Positions 26,536 to 35,796 of a stretch of 64,000 nt of DNA are shown here, piece by piece; positions within the stretch are counted from its first letter, which is position 1, and each line of letters begins with the position of its first letter. The stretch lies in contig NZ_VATY01000003.1 in NCBI RefSeq assembly GCF_005885635.1, positions 310,001-374,000 on the forward strand. Direction: 5' to 3'. This DNA comes from Maribacter algarum (ex Zhang et al. 2020). Its GTDB lineage: Bacteria; Bacteroidota; Bacteroidia; Flavobacteriales; Flavobacteriaceae. The translations under genes were made by a program, and so were the position numbers. The notes below the pieces were generated by a model. It was not told where the DNA came from. It was given only the letters and a program-made list of their open reading frames with translations, and searched no databases.

Positions 26536-27117
26536 ATGAAAAGAGCATTTTTACTACTATTATTCTTTTTGTTTTCGGCTGTAATTTACTCCCAGTCTTT
26601 ACTTCAAGCAGCTACAAAAAACAGGTCAAATCTGGTGGCTAAAGAACCTGTTAAAATCTACTTAGACAACTACAAATTTAAAGCTAGGGAGTTTTATGGC
26701 TACTTAGGGTTCCTGGAAACGGATTTTTCTAAAAATGATACAACCGAACTAAAAGAATTGATTACTAAGGCAATGGATTCTGAACCCGATTTGACTAAAT
26801 GGACGGAAAAGGAAATACCTAATAAAATCCTAGTTGAACCTGATAAATTTGTGAAGCCAAAAATCGGACTTGAAAAAATCAAATGGACAACTAAGGAAGA
26901 AAAAAAAGCCATTATAAAGGAAATTCGCAAATACAATAGAATGAAGGTGATGTGGCCAAGTTTTCCTCTTTATCTATCGAGACCTGTTTATTCTAAATCT
27001 GGTAACTATGCGCTAATTGGACTTGTTAATGGCGGGAGCACCGGAGCGGTTATTTTATATAAAAAAAAGGACGAAAAATGGACTGAAGTTGCGGATTTAA
27101 AAAGCTGGGTATACTAA
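26536..27117 (+). CDS. Hypothetical secreted protein
   Basis: 193 residues with a signal peptide ending near IYSQ. The body is basic and Lys-rich, and the last 50 residues (PVYSKSGNYALIGLVNGGSTGAV followed by WTEVADL) look like a beta hairpin of the kind seen in proteins with a conserved final strand and WxEV motif. The family is not recognised. It is followed by the second palindromic spacer. Confidence 0.6.
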   Translation: MKRAFLLLLFFLFSAVIYSQSLLQAATKNRSNLVAKEPVKIYLDNYKFKAREFYGYLGFLETDFSKNDTTELKELITKAMDSEPDLTKWTEKEIPNKILVEPDKFVKPKIGLEKIKWTTKEEKKAIIKEIRKYNRMKVMWPSFPLYLSRPVYSKSGNYALIGLVNGGSTGAVILYKKKDEKWTEVADLKSWVY

Positions 27118-27248
27118 AAATACTGTGCGCAATTATAGCCAAAATTGCTTGCTTGTGTCGCGAGATTTAGGAGCTTCGGACGAATCGCAGTATCGAAACT
27201 TCTAAATATTTGATAAGAAGAATTTTAAATCTAAATTAGAGGATAATT
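27118..27248. repeat. Second palindromic spacer related to the one at 25860
   Basis: Contains AATTATAGCCAAAATT, TTGCTTGCTTG (27145-27155) and TTCGGACGAAT (27175-27185), the last shared exactly with the spacer at 25860. Together the two flank the unknown genes at 26014 and 26536. Confidence 0.35.
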
Positions 27249-27605
27249 ATGCTAACAGCCATCAATCCAAAATTACCAATGCGTGACAAAAATGTTACCA
27301 GGGAATATTATATCAATAAATTGGGGTTCAAACAGTTTGGAAGTGCTGACTATGAGGGTTATTTGATGTTGGAAAAAGACCAAATTCAAATTCACTTCTT
27401 TGAATTCAAAGAACTTGACCCCAAAGAGAATTATGGGCAGGTTTACATTAGAACTGATAATATTGATAGTTTTTACCAATCCTTGGTAGACGCTAAAACG
27501 GCCATTCACCCCAACGGACCATTGGAAACCAAACCTTGGGGACAAAAGGAGTTTTCCGTACTTGATCCCGATAGTAACTTATTGACTTTCGGACAAAGTA
27601 TTTAG
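27249..27605 (+). CDS. VOC-family protein (glyoxalase / bleomycin-resistance fold)
   Basis: 118 residues, one VOC domain. The N-terminal NPKLPMRDKNVTREYYINKLGF and the C-terminal KEFSVLDPDSNLLTFGQ are typical of the small bleomycin-binding-like members. These are dimers that bind a small molecule or metal; there is no evidence of the substrate here. It ends the accessory patch, and the S15 peptidase follows after 42 bp. Confidence 0.85.
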   Translation: MLTAINPKLPMRDKNVTREYYINKLGFKQFGSADYEGYLMLEKDQIQIHFFEFKELDPKENYGQVYIRTDNIDSFYQSLVDAKTAIHPNGPLETKPWGQKEFSVLDPDSNLLTFGQSI

Positions 27606-27647
27606 GAAAAACCTAGCTAAAAAATCAAGACCTAAACAAAAGACACT

Positions 27648-29489
27648 GTGAAATATTTTTTCAAGCCAGCTCTCTTTTTATCCATGCTACTAACTGTGGC
27701 AATCTCTGTAAACGGGCAAAACGTAGAAAAGTCCATTCCCATTTTTGAAAATGGAGAAGCACAAATTATCCCTGGATTTGAAGACCCCGAAAAATGGATT
27801 CGACATGATTTATGGGTTGAAGCAGAATTTGACACGGATGGTGATGGCAAGCTAGATAGAATGCATGTTTCCGTTACCAGACCACATCAAACAGAATCTG
27901 AAGGACTTAAATTACCTATTGTGTATGTTTCTAGTCCGTATTTTGCAGGCGTGGCACCTGATGTTGAAGGTGCTTTTTGGAATGTGAAGCATGAATTAGG
28001 AACGCTTCCAGAGGAACATGCCCACCCAGATGTTGTTCGAACCGGCCAGAGGCCTATCATTTCAAATTCCCATATTAAAACTTGGGTACCCAGAGGATAC
28101 ATAGTAGTACACTCCTCATCACCCGGAACCGGACTTTCACAAGGCGCACCAACCGTTGGTGGAGATAATGAATCATTGGCTCCTAAGGCAGTTATCGATT
28201 GGTTATGCGGTCGCGTACCGGGTTACAGTTCCCTAGAGGGAACCGAAAAGGTGGAAGCATTTTGGTCTACGGGCAAAGTAGGTATGACCGGGACCTCTTA
28301 TAATGGAACGATTCCCTTAGCTGCAGCGACAACAGGGGTTGATGGGCTTGAAGCCATTATTCCCATTGCTCCAAACACTTCCTATTATCACTATTACCGA
28401 TCGAATGGCTTAGTGAGATCTCCCGGCGGATATTTGGGAGAGGATATTACTGTGCTTTACGATTTTATTCATAGTGGTGATGAATCAAAACGCGCTTATA
28501 ACAATGCAACAGTGCGGGATACAGAAATGAAAAAAGGCATGGACAGAATAACAGGCGATTATAATGATTTCTGGGCTGGACGGGATTATTTAAATGATAT
28601 GAAACCGATGAAGGCAGCTTTATTGATGTCTCACGGATTTAACGACTGGAACGTAATGCCAGAACATAGCTATCGAATTTATAAGGCCGCGAAAGATAAG
28701 GGATTGCCTAGTCAAATTTATTATCACCAAAATGGGCATGGTGGACCTCCGCCTATGAAAATAATGAACAGATGGTTTACAAGGTATTTGCACGGAGTTG
28801 AAAATGGAGTGGAAAATGATTCGAGCGCATGGATTGTACGCGAAAATGACGAACGAGAAAAGCCTACTGCCTATGCGGATTATCCCAATCCGGAAGCATC
28901 AGACGTGGTGCTTTATCTAAAACCGGGCGCTCCTGAGAAAGGAAGTTTAAGCACTGAGAAATCCAAAGGTCAGGGCACTGAAAAATTGGTTGACAATTAT
29001 TCTTTTACCGGCGGCTCATTGGTTCAAGCAGAAATTACGAATCATAGATTGCTATATGTAACACCCAAATTATCGGAGGCAGTTCATATATCTGGCACAC
29101 CAAAAGTTACCGTTACGCTTTCCAGCAGTAAACCAGCGGCAAATCTTTCGGTTTGGTTAGTTTCATTACCATGGAATGAAGGAAGAAAAACAAAGATTAC
29201 AGATAACATTATCACGCGTGGTTGGGCAGATCCTCAAAATCATAAATCGCTTACCGAAAGTGAACCCTTGGTTCCTGGAAAGTTCTATGAAGTTTATTTT
29301 GATTTAATGCCTGATGATCAAATCATCGCTAAAGGACAACAAATCGGACTTATGATATTTTCAAGTGATAAGGAGTTCACGCTTTGGCCCGAACCTGGCA
29401 CCGAACTTAGGATCGACTTAGATGCAACGAATCTTACCTTGCCGTTAGTGGGAGGTATAGAAGCCTTTAATAAAGCCATAACAAATTAA
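27648..29489 (+). CDS. Secreted S15-family X-prolyl dipeptidyl peptidase-like hydrolase
   Basis: 613 residues from a GTG start that directly precedes a signal peptide (ending SVNGQ). An alpha/beta hydrolase domain carries the nucleophile in GMTGTSYNG (Ser about residue 217), an Asp in FNDWNV (about 333) and a His in NGHGGPP (about 364), followed by a C-terminal beta-sandwich of the CocE/NonD type. It would release X-Pro dipeptides or hydrolyse related esters outside the cytoplasm. An acidic DTDGDGKLDR loop near residue 64 looks like a calcium site. A small membrane protein follows 10 bp downstream, so an operon with 29500 and 29912 is likely. Confidence 0.92.
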   Translation: MKYFFKPALFLSMLLTVAISVNGQNVEKSIPIFENGEAQIIPGFEDPEKWIRHDLWVEAEFDTDGDGKLDRMHVSVTRPHQTESEGLKLPIVYVSSPYFAGVAPDVEGAFWNVKHELGTLPEEHAHPDVVRTGQRPIISNSHIKTWVPRGYIVVHSSSPGTGLSQGAPTVGGDNESLAPKAVIDWLCGRVPGYSSLEGTEKVEAFWSTGKVGMTGTSYNGTIPLAAATTGVDGLEAIIPIAPNTSYYHYYRSNGLVRSPGGYLGEDITVLYDFIHSGDESKRAYNNATVRDTEMKKGMDRITGDYNDFWAGRDYLNDMKPMKAALLMSHGFNDWNVMPEHSYRIYKAAKDKGLPSQIYYHQNGHGGPPPMKIMNRWFTRYLHGVENGVENDSSAWIVRENDEREKPTAYADYPNPEASDVVLYLKPGAPEKGSLSTEKSKGQGTEKLVDNYSFTGGSLVQAEITNHRLLYVTPKLSEAVHISGTPKVTVTLSSSKPAANLSVWLVSLPWNEGRKTKITDNIITRGWADPQNHKSLTESEPLVPGKFYEVYFDLMPDDQIIAKGQQIGLMIFSSDKEFTLWPEPGTELRIDLDATNLTLPLVGGIEAFNKAITN

Positions 29490-29499
29490 AACTAAAACT

Positions 29500-29907
29500 A
29501 TGAATCCAATACTTAGAAATGTCTTAGCCGTCATTTTGGGTTGGTTTGGCGGTAGCCTTATCAATATGGGTCTTGTACGAATTGGGAGCAGTGTAATGCC
29601 CATACCAGGTGTTGACACGAATGATTTGAACGCACTTGCCGAAGCCATGCCCACATTGGATTTCAAATACTTTATTTTTCCTTTTTTAGCCCATGCATTA
29701 GGAACACTAGTTGGTGCGGCTCTTGCTTATAGAATAGCAGCCAACCACAAAATGAAATTTGCTTGGGCTATTGGTGGTTTATTCCTTTTAGGTGGAATTG
29801 CAGTCAACTATATGTTACCAGGTCCTACTTGGTTTGCTATAGCGGACATAGTTCTGGCTTACCTTCCTATGGCATGGCTTGGTAGAAAAATAGCTGGCAA
29901 ATTATAA
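29500..29907 (+). CDS. Small integral membrane protein
   Basis: 135 residues with four hydrophobic spans (about 7-25, 55-78, 84-104, 111-130) and no catalytic motif I recognise. The gene sits 10 bp after the S15 peptidase and 4 bp before the J-domain gene, which suggests one transcript. Confidence 0.75.
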   Translation: MNPILRNVLAVILGWFGGSLINMGLVRIGSSVMPIPGVDTNDLNALAEAMPTLDFKYFIFPFLAHALGTLVGAALAYRIAANHKMKFAWAIGGLFLLGGIAVNYMLPGPTWFAIADIVLAYLPMAWLGRKIAGKL

Positions 29908-29911
29908 GGAA

Positions 29912-30355
29912 TTGAAGGACTACTACAAAATACTTACTGTTGAAAGATCGGACAGCTCCGCAACTATCAAAAGGGTTTTTCGAAAATTAGCACTGACGCT
30001 CCATCCTGATATTAATAAGGCACCAAATGCACAGCAACAATTCGTTGACCTAAATGAAGCCTATCAGGTTTTACGAAATCCTATAAAGAGAAAACAATAC
30101 AACCGGCTTCTCGATAACGAAAAAATCAAAAAAGAGGCCTATAAGAGAAACGCTAGAAAACAAAATTCTAGGGAATCGAGTATAAATTTCTCTGCGAAAA
30201 AAGGAAAAAAGAGAGGAGAAAAATTCGCATCAGAATCGGGTAAAAAATTTAAACGAAGAACTAACAGGTGGAAATCTAGCTTTTTGGTCGACGTTTTTAT
30301 AGAAATCACATTTAGGGCACTTTGGGCTTTGATTAGCTCCATTTTTGATTTCTAA
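29912..30355 (+). CDS. Short J-domain (DnaJ-like) protein
   Basis: 147 residues from a TTG start preceded closely by AAGGA. The J domain is complete, with the HPD motif at about residues 31-33 (LALTLHPDINKAP) and LNEAYQVLRNP. It lacks the Gly/Phe, zinc and substrate domains of DnaJ; instead there is a very basic tail (Lys/Arg-rich, about 75-120) and a hydrophobic C-terminus that could dock to a membrane. It would recruit and stimulate an Hsp70, perhaps at the membrane. A gntP remnant overlaps its 3' end on the other strand. Confidence 0.85.
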   Translation: MKDYYKILTVERSDSSATIKRVFRKLALTLHPDINKAPNAQQQFVDLNEAYQVLRNPIKRKQYNRLLDNEKIKKEAYKRNARKQNSRESSINFSAKKGKKRGEKFASESGKKFKRRTNRWKSSFLVDVFIEITFRALWALISSIFDF

Positions 30356-30486
30356 ATAGTCTGATTACCCGAATTGCCAGCCCTATGGCACAGAAAATTA
30401 ATGTCATAGCCGATACCCCAAGCACCAATGCCCCAATGTTTTGTAATTGATTTCCTTGCTTGACATCCATGCTTGTTAATTGTAGC
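30333..30486 (-). pseudogene. Truncated 3' fragment of a GntP-family permease gene
   Basis: The minus-strand frame reads QLTSMDVKQGNQLQN and then GALVLGVSAMTLIF, matching the end of the intact permease at 32908 (QLTGMDVKQGNQVQT, GTLVLGLSAMLLIF). A 26-bp stretch is identical between 30447-30472 and 32986-33011 in the same orientation. Similarity stops near 30486, so the first 90 percent of the gene is missing; the frame runs past the old stop into the J-domain gene, ending at 30333. Confidence 0.8.
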
Positions 30487-30651
30487 TCTCTCCTTGGCAA
30501 AATTCCACTTTTGCAAGTTCTACCCTTCCCTACTTAATTTGTCCGTTTCCTTTCCTTGTTTACTCACTATCAATACTATAGTGCTCATTTCTTCGTTAAA
30601 AACTAGTGCTTTATGCAATTCAATTAGCCAAAATTCAACCAAAAAAGCGAA

Positions 30652-32856
30652 ATGATTTTCAATAAAAGATTTAGAATTAAAAATTATAGAATAAAAACAT
30701 TTTTTAAAACCAGTATACTTTTAAAATTTGTTTTGCTTTCAAATTTGGTCTGCGGCCAAACCACCTACAACTCTCAATATATTGTTAATATGCCCAATGA
30801 ACTTGGGGAGCTCTATAATTTTCAATCTTCAAATAAAATACAGCAATCATTTCGAATGAATATGGATGATGTAAATGCTACTTCAGCGGCGATTCAATAC
30901 CTGCTTCTAAATACTGATAATAAAAGTCCTGGGGTAAACTTTGGGCAACTTCGTATTAATTTTTACGAAGGTACCATTGGTAATATAGGACCACTTATTT
31001 ATACCCAACCTTACACTTTTGAATTTATTGATGTTGAAATAGGTTTTGCCTATCCCCCAGAGGGAACCAAAATATATACCATTACAGGCAACCTAGAATT
31101 GGATGCGGGTATGGACTATGTTTTAGAAATAGAAGCTCCGGTCGACTATGACAGTCCTTGGTTTGGTTTCAAAACTACTCAGTCTGACATAGGTTCGTCC
31201 AATCTAGGTAATCGTGATATATGGATGAAACTTTACGGAAGTGTAACTACAAATACGAACACTTCCATTACGGTAGCAAGCGATGAGAATTCTAAGTACT
31301 ATTTGGATACATATTCCAATTTTTTTTCAACCAAATTATTGAACAAATTCGAACCTGAAAATGTACGTATCAACTCTTCCCTTGCTGGAAATTTAGAATA
31401 CCGCTCTTCAAATGATTCAACACTACGCGTGGAAATTATAGAGCAAGAAAGTGGAGTAAATGATAAAATTGAATTGATGGGTCTAGATGATGGTAAAGCA
31501 TTAGTATATATCGTTCATGAAAATGATACCATTAGTCATCTAAATACAACTATTACAACTAAAAGAATAGTACCTATTTCTTACCAATACATTAAATATC
31601 CCGGAGAGTCGACTCATGATTTTCAAACGGCATTTACTCCAATTACAGAGCGTGTAAGCGACATGTATAACTTGGCCAATGTATCTCTTAACTTTACAGA
31701 TCAGGGAATTATTGAGTACGAATGGGATTTAAATGGGGATGGAGGGAGTTATACTTTAAATAGAGAGGAATACTTGTCTGCTGCGGATCAAGTAATAAAT
31801 TCCAATTCTTATTTTTCTAATCTTTTTATATTACGTCATAATAAAACGGATAGCTATTTTGGAGGATCGAATGGTGGAGGTTCATCTTTCGGTTTTGGAC
31901 AAGAAGCTACACCACCAAGATATGGATGGGTGGCCTTCCACTTGTTCAGAACTAATAAAAGTCTTGGAGGGACTTTAGCACACGAATTGGGGCATAATTT
32001 CGGATTATCCCACTACTCATCTAACAATGCACTTGGTATAGAAGCATCGAATGACCTATTCAATCTTATGCGAACAGGAAGACAAAAGAATTTTATTTAT
32101 GATTTTCAATGGGACATAATCCACAGTACAATTAAATTTCTGGAAACTCAGGATGAGTTAAATGACACACGTAACACTGCTCTTGTCAATAATTTTGAAG
32201 ATACTAATATTGAGACGGGTATTACTAATTTTCAACTTACTGCAACCACAAACTCAGATTCAGAAATTGTTTATAAACTAGTTTCAGGAAATAACATAAG
32301 CGTTGATAAGACGGGTAACATTCAAATTTTAAATGAAGGTGAGGCAGAAATAATGGCATATACCTATGCAACAGAAGAATATCTAGCTACATCTGAGAAA
32401 ATTACTATAACAGTAGGGAATCTGTCAGATGTCGAAGAAGAAGAAGAAGAAATCGAGGAGGAAGAAGAAGAAGAAGAAGAAGAAGAAATCGAAGAGGAAG
32501 AAGAAGTTGTGAATGAAGAGGAAATTGAGGAGGAAGAGGAAGTAGAGGAGGAAAGTGAAACCATAGAAAGTGAAGAAGAAGATGTAAACATCGATGAAGT
32601 TGAAGATATAGAAAGTGAGGAAGATAGGTTAATAGAGATTTACCCGAACCCTACTGAAGGATTATTAAATATAGATTTAAAAACAACGGAAAATGTAAGC
32701 ATCCGTATTTTTGATGCTAAAGGGAAAATTATTTACGAGAAACAGAGCTTTAATACCACATCACAAAAAATCATGTTAAATGAAAGTTCGGGACTTTATT
32801 TTGTGAAAGTCTTTACAGCGAATGAAGCTAAAACATATAAATTAATTTTGAAGTAA
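30652..32856 (+). CDS. Secreted metzincin-type zinc metalloprotease with Glu-rich linker and T9SS sorting domain
   Basis: 734 residues. A basic N-terminus and hydrophobic signal (ending VCGQ) precede a beta-rich domain. The catalytic motif HELGHNFGLSH (from about residue 444) has the three His ligands and the Gly of metzincins, and a Met-turn candidate follows (NLMRTG, about 475). A Glu-rich linker (about 593-655) leads to a type IX secretion C-terminal domain starting IYPNPTEGLLNI and ending TYKLILK. It should be exported by T9SS and kept on the surface or released. It sits between a gntP fragment and the intact gntP gene. Confidence 0.9.
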   Translation: MIFNKRFRIKNYRIKTFFKTSILLKFVLLSNLVCGQTTYNSQYIVNMPNELGELYNFQSSNKIQQSFRMNMDDVNATSAAIQYLLLNTDNKSPGVNFGQLRINFYEGTIGNIGPLIYTQPYTFEFIDVEIGFAYPPEGTKIYTITGNLELDAGMDYVLEIEAPVDYDSPWFGFKTTQSDIGSSNLGNRDIWMKLYGSVTTNTNTSITVASDENSKYYLDTYSNFFSTKLLNKFEPENVRINSSLAGNLEYRSSNDSTLRVEIIEQESGVNDKIELMGLDDGKALVYIVHENDTISHLNTTITTKRIVPISYQYIKYPGESTHDFQTAFTPITERVSDMYNLANVSLNFTDQGIIEYEWDLNGDGGSYTLNREEYLSAADQVINSNSYFSNLFILRHNKTDSYFGGSNGGGSSFGFGQEATPPRYGWVAFHLFRTNKSLGGTLAHELGHNFGLSHYSSNNALGIEASNDLFNLMRTGRQKNFIYDFQWDIIHSTIKFLETQDELNDTRNTALVNNFEDTNIETGITNFQLTATTNSDSEIVYKLVSGNNISVDKTGNIQILNEGEAEIMAYTYATEEYLATSEKITITVGNLSDVEEEEEEIEEEEEEEEEEEIEEEEEVVNEEEIEEEEEVEEESETIESEEEDVNIDEVEDIESEEDRLIEIYPNPTEGLLNIDLKTTENVSIRIFDAKGKIIYEKQSFNTTSQKIMLNESSGLYFVKVFTANEAKTYKLILK
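32431..32600 (+). repeat. GAA/GAG-rich tract encoding poly-Glu
   Basis: About 170 bp made largely of GAA and GAG codons, with runs of up to nine pure Glu codons (32459-32488), inside the protease gene. All units are in frame, so slippage would change the linker length in whole codons without breaking the protein. Confidence 0.85.
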
Positions 32857-32907
32857 TTATTTACCAGCAAAGGCGCTATTACATGGCAAAGGCTTTTAAA
32901 AAAAACG

Positions 32908-34230
32908 TTAACTCAAAACCTGCGTAGTAAAAAAAATCAACAACATCGCCGACAGCCCAAGTACCAATGTTCCCATGGTTTGTACTTGATTTCCTTGCTT
33001 GACATCCATGCCTGTGAGTTGGGTCAGCACCCAAAAGAAACTATCGTTGGCATGAGAGACTACTGTTGAACCAGCACCAATAGCCAATACGGTCATCGTT
33101 TTCATAAATGCATCTTCTAAACCTAGGGCAGGCATCATTGGTGCCACGATTGAAGCTGTAGTAATCAAAGCCACTGTTGATGACCCTTGCGCTGTTTTTA
33201 AGCAAGCTGCTAAAAGAAAAGGAAGGAAAAGTCCGATGGACATTCCTGAAAAATAGTCTTTGATAAAATCAGCCATTCCTGAATTTTGGAGCATAGCCCC
33301 GAAAATTCCGCCAGCACCCGTAATTAGAATAATAGGTGCGGCAATGCGGACTGCATCGCCAAACCATCCTGTTGCAGAGAATACGTTTTCATCCAATTTC
33401 TTCGGTAAAAACAAGGTTAATAATACACCGACTAAAAGAGCAATTACCGGACTCCCAAAGAACTGAATAACTGGATAAACCGAAGAGGTTGATAAATTCA
33501 ATTCCGGATAATCGAAAACCGATTTTACCACAATCAAAACTATCGGAACCAATATCGCCAACAGCGACAAAGAAAGTTTTGGTTTGTGTAACGAATCGCC
33601 TGAAGTCTCCATAATGATTGGCACTTTGACCTTAGCCGCAATCTTTGTGGCAAAAAAATAGCTGGGTATAAGGGATAGTGAACTGATGATTAGTCCCCAA
33701 ATGATAACATTACCCAATTCAGCCCCTAAAATTCCGGCGGCAGCTATGGGGCCCGGAGTCGGGGGTACCATGACGTGAGTGGCGGTTAATCCTAGAGCTA
33801 ATGCCGCGGTCGTTCCGGCATAGGCAACTTTGGCCTTGTCAGAAAGTGCCTTGTTCAAAGAATTCATTATGATAAACGCGCTATCAGCAAAAACGGGAAT
33901 AGACAAGAGGTAGCCAGTCAACATCATTGCCAAATGAATCGACTTCTCCCCGATAAGTTTGATTAGTCTTGTGGCGATGACCATTGCGCCACCTGATTTT
34001 TCCAAAATCGTTCCGATGACCACACCAAAGAAAATAATTAGTCCGATTTTGCCCATAATACTCCCAAAACCGTCGTTGACGGCTGAGATGATTTGAGTAA
34101 CATTCATTCCAGTAATGAATCCATAAAGCATGGCTGCAAAAAGCAGCACGAAAAAAGGATGAATTTTAAAACGTACAATACCAACTACAATAAGAGCAAT
34201 GGAAATCAGTAATCCGATAAGAAAAATCAT
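32908..34230 (-). CDS. GntP-family permease (gluconate / organic acid symporter)
   Basis: 440 residues with about 12 hydrophobic spans and no signal peptide, normal for GntP. Typical segments are the TGMNVTQIISAVNDGFG region near the start and the ATHVMVPPTPGPIAAA loop, a family hallmark. It probably imports gluconate or a related hydroxy acid with protons. There is no kinase or dehydrogenase gene next to it to name the substrate. A truncated duplicate of its 3' end lies at 30333. Confidence 0.93.
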   Translation of the reverse strand: MIFLIGLLISIALIVVGIVRFKIHPFFVLLFAAMLYGFITGMNVTQIISAVNDGFGSIMGKIGLIIFFGVVIGTILEKSGGAMVIATRLIKLIGEKSIHLAMMLTGYLLSIPVFADSAFIIMNSLNKALSDKAKVAYAGTTAALALGLTATHVMVPPTPGPIAAAGILGAELGNVIIWGLIISSLSLIPSYFFATKIAAKVKVPIIMETSGDSLHKPKLSLSLLAILVPIVLIVVKSVFDYPELNLSTSSVYPVIQFFGSPVIALLVGVLLTLFLPKKLDENVFSATGWFGDAVRIAAPIILITGAGGIFGAMLQNSGMADFIKDYFSGMSIGLFLPFLLAACLKTAQGSSTVALITTASIVAPMMPALGLEDAFMKTMTVLAIGAGSTVVSHANDSFFWVLTQLTGMDVKQGNQVQTMGTLVLGLSAMLLIFFTTQVLS

Positions 34231-34371
34231 AGTGTTAAGTTTGAAGGGTTGGTCTAAACACTAAAATTAAGAATTAATATAGCACGATCCTTTTACATAT
34301 GAGTAATTATCAAAAGCATATGTCTTAATACTTTACGAGCTTATAAACGTCCTCAAACTATGGTCCGAATA

Positions 34372-35673
34372 TTATGCAGGCTCAGCGTATAAATCGAAGT
34401 CCGCAGCTTCAGTAACCTTTAAATTTACAAACTCCCCTTGTTTCAGATAATGCTTTGTAGCATCAACCAAGACTTCATTATCCACATCGGGAGAATCAAA
34501 TTCTGTTCTGCCAATAAAGTAATTGCCCTCTTTTCGGTCAATAATACAGCGGAAAGTTTGTCCTATTTTTTGTTGGTTCAATTCCCATGATATTTGAGAT
34601 TGAATCTCCATAATTTGATTGGCACGGTCTTGTTTTACTTCTTCGGGCACATCATCCTCTAAAGTATAGGCATGGGTATTCTCTTCGTGACTATACGTAA
34701 AGCAGCCCAAACGTTCAAAACGCATGTCTTCAACCCATTTCTTTAAGGTTTGGAAGTCTTCTTCTGTTTCCCCGGGATATCCAACAATTAAAGTCGTACG
34801 AATCGTCATTTCAGGAACAGCAGCTCGAAAATCTTGTAGGAGTTTTGTCGTCTTAGCCTGAGTAGTTCCACGACGCATACTTTTCAAGATGGAATCGGAG
34901 ATGTGCTGCAACGGAATATCCAAGTAATTACAGATTTTAGACTCGCGTTTCATAACGTCCAAAACGTCTAAGGGGAAACCCGTTGGGAATGCATAGTGCA
35001 AACGAATCCATTCGATTCCTTCAACTTTTACTAAGGCTTCTAGAAGTTCAGCAAGGTTTCGCTTTTTGTATAGGTCTAATCCGTAATAGGTCAAATCTTG
35101 CGCGATTAGAATCAATTCTTTGACTCCCTTAGCAGCTAATTTCTCGGACTCTGTAACCAAATCCTCAATTTTCTTACTGCGGTGCTTTCCTCTCATAATC
35201 GGAATTGCACAAAAAGAACAAGGCCGGTCACAACCTTCTGCTATTTTTAAAAAGGCATAGTTCTTAGGAGTTGTTGTCAATCGCTCACCAATCAACTCGT
35301 GCTTGTAATCCGCACCTAGTGCTTTTAACAAATTGGGGAGCTCACTAGTACCGAAATACTCGTCTACATTAGGAATTTCCTTTTGTAAATCTGGTTTATA
35401 GCGCTCGCTTAAACATCCGGTTACGAAAACTTTGTCGACATCTCCGGCCTCCTTTTTTTGAACGTATTCCAAAATGGTATTTACACTTTCCTCTTTTGCA
35501 TTTGCGATAAATCCGCAGGTATTTATAACCACTACATTGCCTTCTTCTTCGTGAACGACCTCCTTATCATTAGCGCGAAGCTGCCCCATGAGTACCTCTG
35601 AATCATATACATTTTTAGAGCAACCTAGGGTAACTACGTTGATTTTATTCTTTTTAATGGATTTCGTGCGCAT
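34372..35673 (-). CDS. rimO: Ribosomal protein S12 methylthiotransferase RimO
   Basis: 433 residues: an N-terminal UPF0004 domain (VVTLGCSKNVYDSE, CGFIANAKEES, TGCLSERY, each giving a Cys for the auxiliary cluster), a radical SAM domain with EGCDRPCSFCAIP (CxxxCxxC), and a C-terminal TRAM-like domain. RimO methylthiolates an Asp of ribosomal protein S12. The SKN motif near the start separates RimO from MiaB. Confidence 0.95.
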   Translation of the reverse strand: MRTKSIKKNKINVVTLGCSKNVYDSEVLMGQLRANDKEVVHEEEGNVVVINTCGFIANAKEESVNTILEYVQKKEAGDVDKVFVTGCLSERYKPDLQKEIPNVDEYFGTSELPNLLKALGADYKHELIGERLTTTPKNYAFLKIAEGCDRPCSFCAIPIMRGKHRSKKIEDLVTESEKLAAKGVKELILIAQDLTYYGLDLYKKRNLAELLEALVKVEGIEWIRLHYAFPTGFPLDVLDVMKRESKICNYLDIPLQHISDSILKSMRRGTTQAKTTKLLQDFRAAVPEMTIRTTLIVGYPGETEEDFQTLKKWVEDMRFERLGCFTYSHEENTHAYTLEDDVPEEVKQDRANQIMEIQSQISWELNQQKIGQTFRCIIDRKEGNYFIGRTEFDSPDVDNEVLVDATKHYLKQGEFVNLKVTEAADFDLYAEPA

Positions 35674-35796
35674 AACAATTTTCTGGTTTGCAAAAATACA
35701 ACAAGCTCAATGAACAAAAGGACTTCTACACGAATTATTGAATTTTTACGTTAAACCATTGTTAGCCAATCAAGTCCAATACCAAAACCCTACACC

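Noticed and set aside
32364-32591. Ser-rich minus-strand frame over the GAA tract
   Set aside because: It is the antisense reading of the Glu-rich repeat and has no independent coding signal.
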